14,779 nt of DNA, taken from Akkermansiaceae bacterium (GTDB lineage Bacteria > Verrucomicrobiota > Verrucomicrobiia > Verrucomicrobiales > Akkermansiaceae). Made by a program: the position numbers and the translations under genes. The notes under the pieces were generated by a model. The model was given only the letters and a program-made list of their open reading frames with translations. It was not told the origin of the DNA and made no database searches. Shown piece after piece: positions 1 through 8,418 of this stretch. The first letter of the stretch is position 1, and the number at the start of each line of letters is the position of its first letter. The stretch lies in contig CAIVXP010000040.1 in assembly GCA_903909905.1 (NCBI GenBank), forward strand, positions 1 to 14,779. The letters run 5' to 3'.

Positions 1-328
1 CGGCAGCGGAGACCACGAGGATCGCACCGTCCATCTGGGCGGCGCCGGTGATCATGTTCTTCACGTAGTCGGCGTGACCGGGGCAGTCCACGTGTGCATA
101 GTGGCGCTTGGTGGTTTCGTACTCGACGTGTGCGGTGTTGATCGTGATGCCGCGCTCGCGTTCTTCGGGAGCAGCGTCGATGTCCGCATAGTTTTTGGCT
201 TGGGCCATACCCTTTTCGGCGAGCGTGTTGGTGATCGCGGCGGTAAGGGTGGTTTTGCCGTGGTCAACGTGGCCGATGGTGCCGATGTTGACGTGGGGCT
301 TGTTGCGCTGGAATGCTTCTTTAGCCAT
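1..328 (-). CDS. tuf: Elongation factor Tu, N-terminal part (truncated by window edge)
   Basis: This is the translational GTPase that delivers aminoacyl-tRNA to the ribosomal A site. About 109 N-terminal residues lie in the window and the rest runs off the left edge. The reading begins [20 protein letters not shown]. The P-loop GHVDHGKT is at about residues 19-26, the switch I segment RGITIN follows near residue 58, and the G3 motif DCPGH is near residues 81-85, followed by [21 protein letters not shown]. These are diagnostic of EF-Tu rather than EF-G or SelB. The ATG at 326-328 has an A/C-rich leader (AACAACAACACC) with no Shine-Dalgarno site. It lies 38 bases downstream of tRNA-Thr on the same strand, an arrangement also seen for E. 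coli thrT-tufB, so the two are probably cotranscribed. Confidence 0.97.
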   Translation of the reverse strand, partial: MAKEAFQRNKPHVNIGTIGHVDHGKTTLTAAITNTLAEKGMAQAKNYADIDAAPEERERGITINTAHVEYETTKRHYAHVDCPGHADYVKNMITGAAQMDGAILVVSAA

Positions 329-366
329 GGTGTTGTTGTTTTATTGAGATGATTTCGTGATCGCCC

Positions 367-441
<75 letters not shown>

Positions 442-545
442 GATGTTGATGCCGGTTTCCTTAGACCCGACAAAAACACCGCGACCGACTCATTTGATGA
501 GGCAAGACGCGGCACCCCGGGCAGGTTTTGGGGAAGAGCGGGCGG

Positions 546-573
546 ACCTTAACAAAGCCGACCACACTGTCAA
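546..573 (-). promoter_or_regulatory. Probable stable-RNA-type promoter for tRNA-Thr-tuf
   Basis: On the minus strand a perfect -35 box TTGACA (573-568) is followed after 16 bases by a weak -10 TAAGGT (551-546). Just downstream comes a very GC-rich discriminator (CCGCCCGC, within 545-536). Upstream of the -35 lies a T10 run and other A/T-rich sequence resembling an UP element. A strong -35, A/T-rich upstream sequence and a GC-rich discriminator are the known hallmarks of rRNA/tRNA promoters under ppGpp control. The predicted leader to the tRNA is about 95-100 bases and I see no clear structure in it. The weak -10 is the main doubt. Confidence 0.55.
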
Positions 574-625
574 AAAAAAAACTCCCTGAAAAGAAAAATT
601 GTTCGGATTCCTTCAAAATCGAGGA

Positions 626-1441
626 TTAGCCGGGCATTTCGTTTCCTTCGGAAACCTGAAATGATACCCTTCGGATGCCGAGACAAGCGCCGGATTCGCT
701 GTCGGCGTCGACGATCGCACCACAGAGCCGCACCGGGCCCTTGGCGACCGGAAAGCGTGTGGGCATGCCGGTTTTGAAGCGCCAGACGACCGAATCGATG
801 GTCCGACCAAGCACCGAGTCCTCAGGCCCGCACATCCCGGCATCGGTCAGGAAGCCGGTCCCGCCAGGAAAAATCGTTTCATCGGCCGTCTGCACGTGCG
901 TGTGGGTGCCGAGAACCGCGCTCACCTTGCCGTCGAGGTGGCGGCCCATGGCGATTTTCTCGCTGGTCGTCTCGGCGTGGAAATCGACGATGATTGGCCC
1001 GACCCCGGCCGCGCGCAGTTTATATGCCTCATTTTCCAAGGCGATGAAGGGGTTTTCGAGAGCCGGCTGCATGAAAGTGCGACCTTGAGCCTGCATCACA
1101 GCGACGCGACCCTTGGCGCATTCGAGCACGACGCTGCCATTGCCGGGTGTGCCGTCGGGGTAATTGATTGGCCGCAGAAGCCTCGGCTCGGTCGGAAAAT
1201 ATGGCACGATGTCCGGCTGGTCCCAGACATGGTCGCCGGTGGTGATGACCGTGGCTCCGGCGCGCAGCAAGTCGATCGCGATTTTCGGCGTGATGCCTTT
1301 TCCGCCGGCGGCATTTTCGCCGTTGACGATGATGAAATCGAGCGATTCCGTTTGCTTGAGAATCGGAAGCTGCTCGATCACGGCCTTCCTGCCGGGTTCG
1401 CCGACGATGTCGCCAAGAAACAGAATGCGGATGGTGGCCAT
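626..1441 (-). CDS. ymdB: YmdB-family metallophosphoesterase (TIGR00282 type)
   Basis: This is a 271-residue calcineurin-like phosphoesterase of the YmdB/DR1281 family; characterised members hydrolyse 2',3'-cyclic nucleotide phosphodiester bonds. Metal-binding motifs are visible in the expected order: GDIVGEPGR (residues 10-18), NGENAAGGKG (40-49), GDHVWD (69-74), then DFHAE, GTHTHVQTAD and GMCGPEDSVLG in the second half. The length matches the family and both ends look complete. The ATG at 1439-1441 was chosen because the family starts just before the GDIVG strand. An upstream in-frame ATG at 1516 would add 25 unrelated residues. There is no Shine-Dalgarno site. It diverges from the amidase at 1519 and lies upstream of the tRNA-Thr-tuf promoter on the same strand. 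The biological role in this organism cannot be read from context. Confidence 0.9.
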   Translation of the reverse strand: MATIRILFLGDIVGEPGRKAVIEQLPILKQTESLDFIIVNGENAAGGKGITPKIAIDLLRAGATVITTGDHVWDQPDIVPYFPTEPRLLRPINYPDGTPGNGSVVLECAKGRVAVMQAQGRTFMQPALENPFIALENEAYKLRAAGVGPIIVDFHAETTSEKIAMGRHLDGKVSAVLGTHTHVQTADETIFPGGTGFLTDAGMCGPEDSVLGRTIDSVVWRFKTGMPTRFPVAKGPVRLCGAIVDADSESGACLGIRRVSFQVSEGNEMPG

Positions 1442-1518
1442 GTTGAAATTCTGGATGGTGGACAGGCTTCCTGCCAAGCATTGATGGTCAGTCACCAAAC
1501 GACAAACCAATTTCATTC

Positions 1519-2832
1519 ATGAAGCTCATGCTCAAGCGATCGACGGCCTTGTTGATTCCCCTGCTCTTGGCGGCGGGCTTGTGGCTGTGGTGGCAGAAGC
1601 GTTCACAGGAAAATGTCACACCAAAAAGAGCGGCAATTTCCCCCACCCTTTCGACCTTGGGTCGCGTGCCTGATTGGAAATCGCTCGAAGCACAGCAGGG
1701 CACAATCACGCGAGTCGCATTCGAGCACTTGCTCACCACTGTTTTTGCAAGTGGTGAAGGCTGGCGCGATTTTGTGGAAATCGGCGAAGGCGAGGCACGC
1801 ATCCGCACGACCGATGGCGAAAATGCCGAGGTCTTTGTGCTGCGATTTGCAAGCGAAGGCTACACCCAAAAGCCCGCGCGTTGGTGGCGCGCGCCGGAAG
1901 AATTGCCACCAAGCCCCGTAGGCAAATCGCTCGACGGACTGCACATCGCCATCGATCCGGGGCACATCGGCGGCGAATGGGCGAGCATCGAAGAACGCTG
2001 GTTCGACGCCGGTGACGGTCATGCCGTGTGCGAGGGCGACCTCACGCTGCAGGTCGCCAAACGCCTGAAGCCACAGCTCGAATCGCTTGGCGCGCGCGTT
2101 TCGCTGGTCCGCGAAAAGGCCGAACCGGTTACGCATTGGCGGCCCGAAGGATTGATCGAAGCCGCACGCCTCACAAATGAAAATTCCGCCGCACCCGATT
2201 CACCGAGCGCCCTGCGCAAACTCGCCGAGCGACTGTTCTACCGCACGGCGGAAATCCACGCACGCGCTGAGCTCGTCAACCAATCCATCAAGCCCGATCT
2301 CGTGCTGTGCCTGCACTTTAATGCCGAGGCATGGGGCGATCCGAATCAACCGACGCTCATCGATCGCAGCCATTTCCATATTCTGCTCAATGGCGCTTAC
2401 TCGGACGAAGAACTTCGCCTCGCGGATCATCGTTTTGCGATGCTCGACAAGCTTCTGAGCCGCAGTCATGCGGAGGAAATCTCGATCGGCGTCACGGTCG
2501 CCGATGTGTTTGCACAAGCAAGCGGCTTGCCTCCCTACGCCTATCCCGCGGGCTCGACCAAGGTGCTGCCGATTGGTGGCCAACCCTATCTTTGGGCCCG
2601 CAATCTTTTAGCCAACCGGCTTTACCGCTGCCCGGTGATTTTCATGGAACCCTATGTGATGAATTCCATTACCGATCACTCACGCATCAAATTAGGCGAT
2701 TACAGCGGTACACGCGATATAAACGGAACCCCGCGCGTGTCGATCATTCGCGAATACGCTGATGCGCTAGCCGAAGGTTTGAAGCAGGCCTACGCAACAA
2801 GACGCGCGAAGACTGCGGCAGCCAGGCAGTGA
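1519..2832 (+). CDS. Membrane-anchored N-acetylmuramoyl-L-alanine amidase-like protein (Amidase_3 fold)
   Basis: This 437-residue protein probably cleaves the bond between muramic acid and the stem peptide of peptidoglycan. An N-terminal hydrophobic segment (about residues 9-26) anchors it or serves as a signal, and residues 27-135 form a region I do not recognise. The zinc amidase domain runs from about residue 140. Its likely ligands and catalytic residues are H149 in IDPGH, E172 in CEGDLTLQVAKRL, H266 in LCLHFNA and E377 in FMEPYVMNS. The stretch between H266 and E377 is longer than in simple AmiC-type domains. Two candidate starts exist, at 1519 and at 1528 (MLKRS); the first is given, and neither has a Shine-Dalgarno site. 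It diverges from ymdB, and its stop lies only 4 bases from the stop of the convergent pyrophosphatase gene. Substrate choice is inferred from the fold. Confidence 0.8.
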   Translation: MKLMLKRSTALLIPLLLAAGLWLWWQKRSQENVTPKRAAISPTLSTLGRVPDWKSLEAQQGTITRVAFEHLLTTVFASGEGWRDFVEIGEGEARIRTTDGENAEVFVLRFASEGYTQKPARWWRAPEELPPSPVGKSLDGLHIAIDPGHIGGEWASIEERWFDAGDGHAVCEGDLTLQVAKRLKPQLESLGARVSLVREKAEPVTHWRPEGLIEAARLTNENSAAPDSPSALRKLAERLFYRTAEIHARAELVNQSIKPDLVLCLHFNAEAWGDPNQPTLIDRSHFHILLNGAYSDEELRLADHRFAMLDKLLSRSHAEEISIGVTVADVFAQASGLPPYAYPAGSTKVLPIGGQPYLWARNLLANRLYRCPVIFMEPYVMNSITDHSRIKLGDYSGTRDINGTPRVSIIREYADALAEGLKQAYATRRAKTAAARQ

Positions 2833-2836
2833 GGTT

Positions 2837-4513
2837 CTAGCGCGAATGCTGGATCGCTTCGCAAACCGCCGGGAAAATCTGACGTTTGCGACTCACGACA
2901 CCAGGGGCGTGAAAGAGCGCTTCGTCGATCCGCTCAAAGGGCAACTTGGCCAGCGCTGCCTCGCGTCCCACGGCAAGGATCATGCTATGGTGCAAGGCCA
3001 CATCGGTGATGGCCATGACCGCCAAATCATAACCGCGGGATTCCTGAAGCTTTCGCAACACCTGCTCGAGTTCTTCACGCCTTGCGGCAAAACCATGCAG
3101 GTCTCGCTCCTCGACCTGCGAGATGCTCACCGTGAGGCCCTGCTCCACGAATTCCTTGCGGTCGGCATTGAGAATTTCCTCCGGCGAGCCGTTGGCGATC
3201 AGAGAACCCTGCGCAAAAAATTCTTCGGTGAACTTCGCCGGGTCGACACCCGCGACACCGCTCAACCAAGTGAGCATCTCACGATCAAGCGTGGTCGTCG
3301 TCGGTGAAGTAAGGCAAAGCGTGTCGGAAACAATCCCGGCGCACAGGCACATCGCAACACCCGGCGCGGGTTGCAATCCGCGATGGAAATACTTACGGGC
3401 TACCAGCGTGCAGGTCGAGCCGACCGGCTCGTTGAGATAACGGATCGGTTCGCGCGAGACCAGATCGCCAGCCAAACGGTGGTGGTCAATCACCTCTGTG
3501 ATCTCCGCCTCTTCAACGCCGTTAACCGCTTGCGCGTACTCGTTGTGGTCGACCAGCGCGAGCCGGATGCGCGGCGGATCGACGAGATCGGATTTTGAAA
3601 TCACGCCTGTCATTTTTCCCGAGGCGGGATCGACCACCGGAAAAAGATCCTGGTCGGTTGAGGCAAGGCGTTTGCGCAGACGCGAAACCGGTTCGCTCGG
3701 CTGGACGGTTTCAAATTTTGTTTCCATCACATGGCGCACAGTCCGCGAGCAACGGATCAATGTCGAAGCACTCGCCGTGTCTTGATCGCAGCGCAACACA
3801 AAGACTCCACGCGATGCGGCAAACTGCCCGATCTCTTGCGAAACCGGATTGCCGCCGGTGACCAGCAAGGCCCTTGCGCCATGATCGATCGCATAGCGTT
3901 GGACGATCGGCCGGTCGCCGCAAATCACTAGAAACTTTCCGATGTTTCCGTCTTTTTTGGCCTGAATCAAACGCTTCTCAACCGTGCCTTGGGATGAGGC
4001 ACCGACCAGAAGGATGAGGTCTTCCTCCGCTGTCGAAAGCGGCTCTTGCGAACCAAGGCTTTTGGCCTTGAGCGTCTCCGCAAGGTGAGCGAGCGAGGCG
4101 TGCACGGTGCGAACGCTGAGGCCTTCGGTATCCGCCGGTAAAAGCAAACGCAGCAAATCGAAGTAACGTAAAATTCCGCGTAGATTTCCTTCCTCATCTT
4201 CCACAGGCACACAACGCACCTGCAAGCTCAGCATGCGACGATACGCAGTGAGGAAAGTATCGGCGGTCGAAACCTTGATCACTTCACGGCGGCTGATCAT
4301 GCCCGCGTTGGTGCGCACATCCGTAAGCAGAAGCGGGATCTCGAGCTTCGCATTCTCGAGCACCCATTTCGTGCGTTGGGAAATTTCGCCGCATCGTGCG
4401 GCGGTTGCGCTGGTTTCCTCTCCCGAGGCGCGAAGTAATGCGGCATAGCCGATTGCCGAGCAAATCGCGTCGGTATCGGGGTTTTTGTGACCAATGACAA
4501 AAAATGGAGGCAT
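2837..4513 (-). CDS. ppaC: Family II manganese-dependent inorganic pyrophosphatase with CBS-DRTGG-CBS insert
   Basis: This cytoplasmic enzyme hydrolyses pyrophosphate to phosphate; it has 558 residues from the chosen start. The DHH domain opens with GHKNPDTD (H9, D13, D15) and resumes with VDHNE (about 321-325) and the DHH triad (343-345). Between these halves lie CBS1 (about 71-126), a DRTGG domain (about 166-256) and CBS2 (about 259-313). A DHHA2 domain follows from about residue 426, ending with the substrate-binding motif SRKRQIFP (541-548). In studied CBS-PPases, AMP and ADP inhibit while ATP and diadenosine polyphosphates can activate, so activity here is probably tied to energy charge. 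The ATG at 4511-4513 sits just before the conserved core. A GTG at 4570 overlaps the argS stop and would add 19 residues, but it looks less likely. It is the last gene of a ptsN-argS-ppaC run. Confidence 0.92.
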   Translation of the reverse strand: MPPFFVIGHKNPDTDAICSAIGYAALLRASGEETSATAARCGEISQRTKWVLENAKLEIPLLLTDVRTNAGMISRREVIKVSTADTFLTAYRRMLSLQVRCVPVEDEEGNLRGILRYFDLLRLLLPADTEGLSVRTVHASLAHLAETLKAKSLGSQEPLSTAEEDLILLVGASSQGTVEKRLIQAKKDGNIGKFLVICGDRPIVQRYAIDHGARALLVTGGNPVSQEIGQFAASRGVFVLRCDQDTASASTLIRCSRTVRHVMETKFETVQPSEPVSRLRKRLASTDQDLFPVVDPASGKMTGVISKSDLVDPPRIRLALVDHNEYAQAVNGVEEAEITEVIDHHRLAGDLVSREPIRYLNEPVGSTCTLVARKYFHRGLQPAPGVAMCLCAGIVSDTLCLTSPTTTTLDREMLTWLSGVAGVDPAKFTEEFFAQGSLIANGSPEEILNADRKEFVEQGLTVSISQVEERDLHGFAARREELEQVLRKLQESRGYDLAVMAITDVALHHSMILAVGREAALAKLPFERIDEALFHAPGVVSRKRQIFPAVCEAIQHSR

Positions 4514-4566
4514 GGTGCTCGGTGAGGGTTTGGGATATTGGGAAAGTTTCTCAGTCGACTGAAAGG

Positions 4567-6312
4567 TCACATTCTTTCAGGGCAGCGAATGCCAAGCAAG
4601 CCAAGACCTGAGGTAAGAATCCTACCCGTAAGTTCGCAAAGGGCAAGTCGGCTCGAGCGCGCCGACTCTTCCGATTTGAGTACCGGGCAGGCTTCGAAGA
4701 ACGAGTGGAACGCGCGCGCCAGTTCGAGCAAGTAGTTGGCAAGCAGGTTCGGGCGGAAGTCCTCGAGCACCGCCGGCAGGAGCTCGCCGAAGCGAGCATG
4801 CAGCCGTGCGAGGTGGACCTCTTCGTTTTCACTCAGCACGATCTCGCAGGACGCGGCGTCGAAGGGTGCATCGAGCTTGCGGAAAATTGAGCGGATACGC
4901 ACCGAAGAATACTGCAGGTAAGGTGCTGTATCCCCCTGCAAGGCAAGCATGCGGTCCCACGCAAAAACGTAGTCGGTGAGACGGTTCTGCGAAAGCTCGG
5001 CAAACTTCACCGCACCAATGCCCACGATCGATGCAATCTCGGCCGCCTCCTCGCCCTTAAGTTCGGAATTCTTTTCGCTGATGATTTTTGCCGCGCGCTC
5101 AACGGCCTCGGTCAGCACATCGGTGAGCTGCACATTGTCACCCGAGCGTGTCTTCATCAACTTGCGGTCCTCGCCGAGGATCGAGCCAAACGCCACATGT
5201 CGAAAATTGGCCGATACGCCCCAACGCTGTGCAGCAGCAAAAATTTGGCGGAAATGCAGTTGCTGCGGCACACCGACAACGTACCAGATCTGATCGGCCT
5301 TCCACTCGTCGATGCGAAATCGGATCGTCGCGAGGTCGGTGGTCGCGTAAAGGAATCCGCCATCGGCCTTGCGGATGATCGCCGGGTTGTCGGACCAACC
5401 CTCTTCCCTGTGCACCATGAAAGGATCTTCCTCGCGCTTGCCGCTGCCGTCGGAAAATATGCAAACCGCACCGTTGCTCTCACGCGCGATGCCTTTGGCA
5501 AGAAACTCATCGACTAGGCCAGCGAGGCGATCGTTGTAATAACTCTCGCCAAGCCAGTAGTCGAATTTTACATCCAGTACATCATAGATCCGCTGCAGAC
5601 CACGTTTGGAGACATCGATGCACTGCTGCCAGATCTCGAGATTTTCCGGATCACCCGCCTGGAGTTTCACCAGCTCGCCTTTGCAAATCTCGAGCACTGC
5701 GGGATCCGCCTTGGTAGCAACATTCACCTCGCGATAAACACGCAGCAGCTCGGTGATCGGATCCGCATCGAGCGCCGCCTTGTCGAGCAAGGTCTTCCAG
5801 CCGTGTAGGATCATGCCAAACTGCGTACCCCAGTCGCCAATGTGATTGTCGGCGATGACTTTGTAGCCGAGAAAACGCGCGATGCGGCAGAGCGAGTCAC
5901 CAATGATTGTCGAGCGGATGTGGCCAACATGCATCGGCTTGGCAACATTCGGCGCGGAAAAATCCACCACCACCGTGCGGCCTGAGCCGATGTCAGGCGC
6001 ACCAAGACGATCGTCGCGCAACAATGCCTTTGCACGCGCGGCGAAGGCTTCGGGAAAAATTCGAAAGTTGATAAATCCTGGCCCTGCAATGTCGGCTGTT
6101 CCCAGACCCTCCAAATCAAGTTGGCCGATGATTTCCTCCGCAAGCGCACGCGGGTTCTTGCCGCGCTGTTTAGCCAGCACCATTGCGGCGTTGCTCTGGT
6201 AATCACCAAAGCGCAGATCCGCGGCGGCAGTCACGATGGCTGCGGCAGCCTCGCCAAGGGTTGCCTTCAATGCGGCGGCAAGCCGCGACTCAAGCTGCTG
6301 GAGAATCGTCAT
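4567..6312 (-). CDS. argS: Arginyl-tRNA synthetase
   Basis: This class I aminoacyl-tRNA synthetase charges tRNA-Arg with arginine using ATP and releasing AMP and pyrophosphate. At 581 residues it matches the usual length. The N-terminal additional domain includes GDYQSNAAM (36-44). The HIGH signature is HVGH (128-131) within SAPNVAKPMHVGHIRST, followed by DNHIGDWGTQFG (155-166). YATTDLATIRFR is at 322-333, and the KMSK-equivalent loop reads KLMKTRSG (384-391), a divergent form common in ArgRS. The DALR anticodon-binding region occupies the C-terminal third and ends with the typical LGLLGIRCPERM. The start is 26 bases after the stop of the PTS EIIA gene, without a Shine-Dalgarno site. The downstream pyrophosphatase could remove the pyrophosphate made here and by other synthetases. 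Confidence 0.97.
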   Translation of the reverse strand: MTILQQLESRLAAALKATLGEAAAAIVTAAADLRFGDYQSNAAMVLAKQRGKNPRALAEEIIGQLDLEGLGTADIAGPGFINFRIFPEAFAARAKALLRDDRLGAPDIGSGRTVVVDFSAPNVAKPMHVGHIRSTIIGDSLCRIARFLGYKVIADNHIGDWGTQFGMILHGWKTLLDKAALDADPITELLRVYREVNVATKADPAVLEICKGELVKLQAGDPENLEIWQQCIDVSKRGLQRIYDVLDVKFDYWLGESYYNDRLAGLVDEFLAKGIARESNGAVCIFSDGSGKREEDPFMVHREEGWSDNPAIIRKADGGFLYATTDLATIRFRIDEWKADQIWYVVGVPQQLHFRQIFAAAQRWGVSANFRHVAFGSILGEDRKLMKTRSGDNVQLTDVLTEAVERAAKIISEKNSELKGEEAAEIASIVGIGAVKFAELSQNRLTDYVFAWDRMLALQGDTAPYLQYSSVRIRSIFRKLDAPFDAASCEIVLSENEEVHLARLHARFGELLPAVLEDFRPNLLANYLLELARAFHSFFEACPVLKSEESARSSRLALCELTGRILTSGLGLLGIRCPERM

Positions 6313-6338
6313 GTCGATGAGGGAAAAGGAAACTCGCC

Positions 6339-6821
6339 CTAAGATTCGGACGGAGACACACGGGACGACTTTGAGCCAAGAATGGCAAGGATTTCATCGC
6401 AGTCATTTGCCGCAATGATCTCTTTGCAGACATCGCGACTGACGAACATTTTGGCGATGGCCGCCAGCATTCTAAGGTGCAAACGATAGTCCTTGCGTGG
6501 CACGAGAAAGAGCACGATCAAATGCACCGGCGCATAATCGACGGCCTCGAAGTCGATGCCCGCCCGAGATCGACCAAGCACCGCCACGACATTTTCCAAC
6601 TCATCGGAAAACGCGTGCGGAATCGCCACCCCGCCGCCGATGCCGGTGCTGACCAGCGCCTCGCGCAACTCGAGCGCCTCTAGGGCCTCGTCACGCTGGC
6701 CCTGTGTGATCAGCCCACACGTCACAAGCCTGTCTACCAGCTCGGTGATCGCCTGCCAATGCTCCACCGCCTTCATGTCGGCGATGATTTGTTCCGCGCT
6801 CAGCAGTTTGAAGAGATTCAT
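6339..6821 (-). CDS. ptsN: PTS EIIA domain protein (PtsN / fructose-type)
   Basis: This 160-residue single-domain EIIA of the fructose/nitrogen (PtsN) class is phosphorylated on histidine by HPr-type proteins. The phosphorylation site is H69 in GIGGGVAIPHAFSDEL. The later segment APVHLIVLFLVPRKDYRLHLRMLAAIAKMF is typical of the family's second half. No EIIB, EIIC, HPr or EI gene lies nearby, so a regulatory role (as for EIIA-Ntr) is more likely than direct sugar uptake, though the sequence alone cannot settle that. It is first in a same-strand run with argS (26-base gap) and the pyrophosphatase. The ATG at 6819-6821 gives the expected N-terminus MNLFKLLSAEQI; no Shine-Dalgarno site is present. 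Confidence 0.88.
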   Translation of the reverse strand: MNLFKLLSAEQIIADMKAVEHWQAITELVDRLVTCGLITQGQRDEALEALELREALVSTGIGGGVAIPHAFSDELENVVAVLGRSRAGIDFEAVDYAPVHLIVLFLVPRKDYRLHLRMLAAIAKMFVSRDVCKEIIAANDCDEILAILGSKSSRVSPSES

Positions 6822-6885
6822 GCAAGATTCATGGTGGGTGGATACCCAACATGGATTGTGTCATTACTGTCACCATTCACTCATG

Positions 6886-6901
6886 GCAAGATCATTCTTG
6901 C
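6886..6901 (-). other. Small perfect hairpin between cls and ptsN
   Basis: A perfect 6-bp inverted repeat (GCAAGA / TCTTGC) with a 4-base loop lies in the 103-base gap between the end of cls and the start of the PTS EIIA gene. No T-run follows on either strand, so it is not a standard intrinsic terminator. It could still slow transcription leaving cls or act as a protein site. I could not place a convincing promoter for the ptsN-argS-ppaC operon in this gap; the best candidate is TTGCCA with a poor -10. Confidence 0.3.
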
Positions 6902-6924
6902 GGCCTGTGGGCGCTAGCCAACCC

Positions 6925-8367
6925 CTATTGCACCGGAGCCATGAGCCGGGCGACACGGCAAGCAGCCCTAAAAAAGAAGGGTTTTTTCGAAAAATCCTCA
7001 ACCCGCGCCTCGAGGCTTGCCTCAAAGTCCGCCTCCAACATGCGCGCAACTGCATCGACAAATGCCGCATCGGCCGAAAACCCGGTGATCTCGAAGTTGA
7101 GACGAAACGAGCGGTTGTCGAGATTGGCGCTACCGACCGCCGCAAGTCGATGGTCGATGAGCATCACTTTCTGATGCAAGAACCCGCGATGATAACGGAA
7201 AATTCGGATTCCATACGGGATCGATTGTTCGAAATATGAAAATGCCGAGAGCCACACCAGCAGGTGATCTGCCCGCTCGGGAATGAGGATCCGCACATCG
7301 ACGCCACGAATCGCCGCTGCCTGCAGCGCGGTGAGAACCCCCTCGTCCGGCACAAAATACGGCGAAGCGATCCACAGCCTGCTCCGCGAAGTGTTCGCGG
7401 CCTCGGCCACCACCAGCTGCCACGAATCCGCCGGATCAGCCGGGCCGGTCGGGATCACTGCCGCCACTTGGTCCGCCTCCTCAAGCCTGGTCTCCCACTC
7501 GAGCTCAGGTATCGTATTGGCCGCCCAATACCAATCCTCAAGAAACACCAGTTGTACCGCTTGTACCACTGGCCCGCGCATTGAAAGATGAGTGTCGCGC
7601 CAACCCCCAAAGCGCGTGTTGCGCCCAAGATACTCGTCACCAACATTGAGTCCGCCAATCAGCGCGACCTCACCATCTGCCACCACAATCTTGCGATGAT
7701 TGCGGAAATTCAGCTGCAACCGCGACCACCAAAAACGATTGACCCCGAACGAGTGACACTCGACCCCGGCATCGATCAACTCGCGCAAATATCGTCGGGG
7801 CAATTTGTAAGATCCGAATTCATCAAAAAGAAAAAACACCCTCACCCCGGCCCGCGCCCGCTCAATCAGAGCTTGCTGAAAACGGATGCCGAGCGCGTCA
7901 TTCTTCACGATGAAAAAATTCACGCACAGGTAGTTACGGGCGGAGCAGATCGTTTCAAAAACCTTTCCAAAGGTCTCTTCGCCATCAATGAGCAACTCAA
8001 AGCGGTTGCCGCGCGTGAAGGGCAGGCCGCCAAGAGTCCGAGCCGCGCGCTCAAACGCATCATCCTCGGGGATATCGACCTCGTAGCGCCGCAGCCGCTC
8101 GATCATCTCCGCGGCCAGCACTGCGAGCCTGCTGTTCTTGAAGCGCCGCCCGCCAACCTCGCTGGAAAACCGCTTGGGGCCGAGCAACCAGTAAAGCGGG
8201 ATGGCCACAAACGGCAGCAACAGCAATGAAAGCACCCACGCGATCGCGCCCTGCGATGTGCGCACATGCATCAGCGCATGCACCACGTGCAGGACGCCAA
8301 TTGCATAAAACAACGCCAAGGCAATCCAGCCCCACCAGCTATCCGCCGCAGGCACATCAAACAGCAT
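6925..8367 (-). CDS. cls: Cardiolipin synthase (phospholipase D superfamily)
   Basis: This 480-residue membrane enzyme condenses two phosphatidylglycerol molecules into cardiolipin and glycerol. Two N-terminal transmembrane segments (about 13-35 and 42-62) are followed by the typical LYWLLGPKRF. Two HKD motifs are intact: H224-x-K226-x4-D231 in NHRKIVVAD with GGLNVGDEY after it, and H398-x-K400-x4-D405 in LHQKVMLID with GSANLDNRSF after it. Length and domain order match bacterial ClsA-type enzymes, so no truncation is apparent. It lies 51 bases downstream of ndk on the same strand and could be cotranscribed. A weak promoter-like pair (TTGTAT, 16 bases, TAGTGT) sits just before its ATG. Confidence 0.93.
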   Translation of the reverse strand: MLFDVPAADSWWGWIALALFYAIGVLHVVHALMHVRTSQGAIAWVLSLLLLPFVAIPLYWLLGPKRFSSEVGGRRFKNSRLAVLAAEMIERLRRYEVDIPEDDAFERAARTLGGLPFTRGNRFELLIDGEETFGKVFETICSARNYLCVNFFIVKNDALGIRFQQALIERARAGVRVFFLFDEFGSYKLPRRYLRELIDAGVECHSFGVNRFWWSRLQLNFRNHRKIVVADGEVALIGGLNVGDEYLGRNTRFGGWRDTHLSMRGPVVQAVQLVFLEDWYWAANTIPELEWETRLEEADQVAAVIPTGPADPADSWQLVVAEAANTSRSRLWIASPYFVPDEGVLTALQAAAIRGVDVRILIPERADHLLVWLSAFSYFEQSIPYGIRIFRYHRGFLHQKVMLIDHRLAAVGSANLDNRSFRLNFEITGFSADAAFVDAVARMLEADFEASLEARVEDFSKKPFFFRAACRVARLMAPVQ

Positions 8368-8418
8368 GCTGCCACACTAACACGGCGGCAGGCCAATACA
8401 AGCACGCGAGAAGCCGCC

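Noticed and set aside
1442..1518. Promoters in the ymdB-amidase divergent gap
   Set aside because: TTGATG for the plus strand and TTGGCA for the minus strand have no acceptable -10 at 16-18 bases; a small 6-bp hairpin with one wobble pair is present but unconvincing.
896..1522. A 208-codon plus-strand open frame opposite ymdB
   Set aside because: Antisense shadow of a gene with clear YmdB motifs; no recognisable domain of its own.
2825..2845. A bidirectional terminator between the convergent amidase and pyrophosphatase genes
   Set aside because: Only 4 bases separate the stops and no stem followed by a T-run is visible there.
4514..4570. A GTG start for the pyrophosphatase overlapping the argS stop
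   Set aside because: It would add 19 residues without similarity to the family before the conserved GHKNPDTD core; the ATG at 4513 gives a normal N-terminus.
7588..8229. A 213-codon plus-strand open frame opposite cls
   Set aside because: It covers the strand opposite the first HKD motif and membrane helices of cardiolipin synthase; composition is that of an antisense frame.
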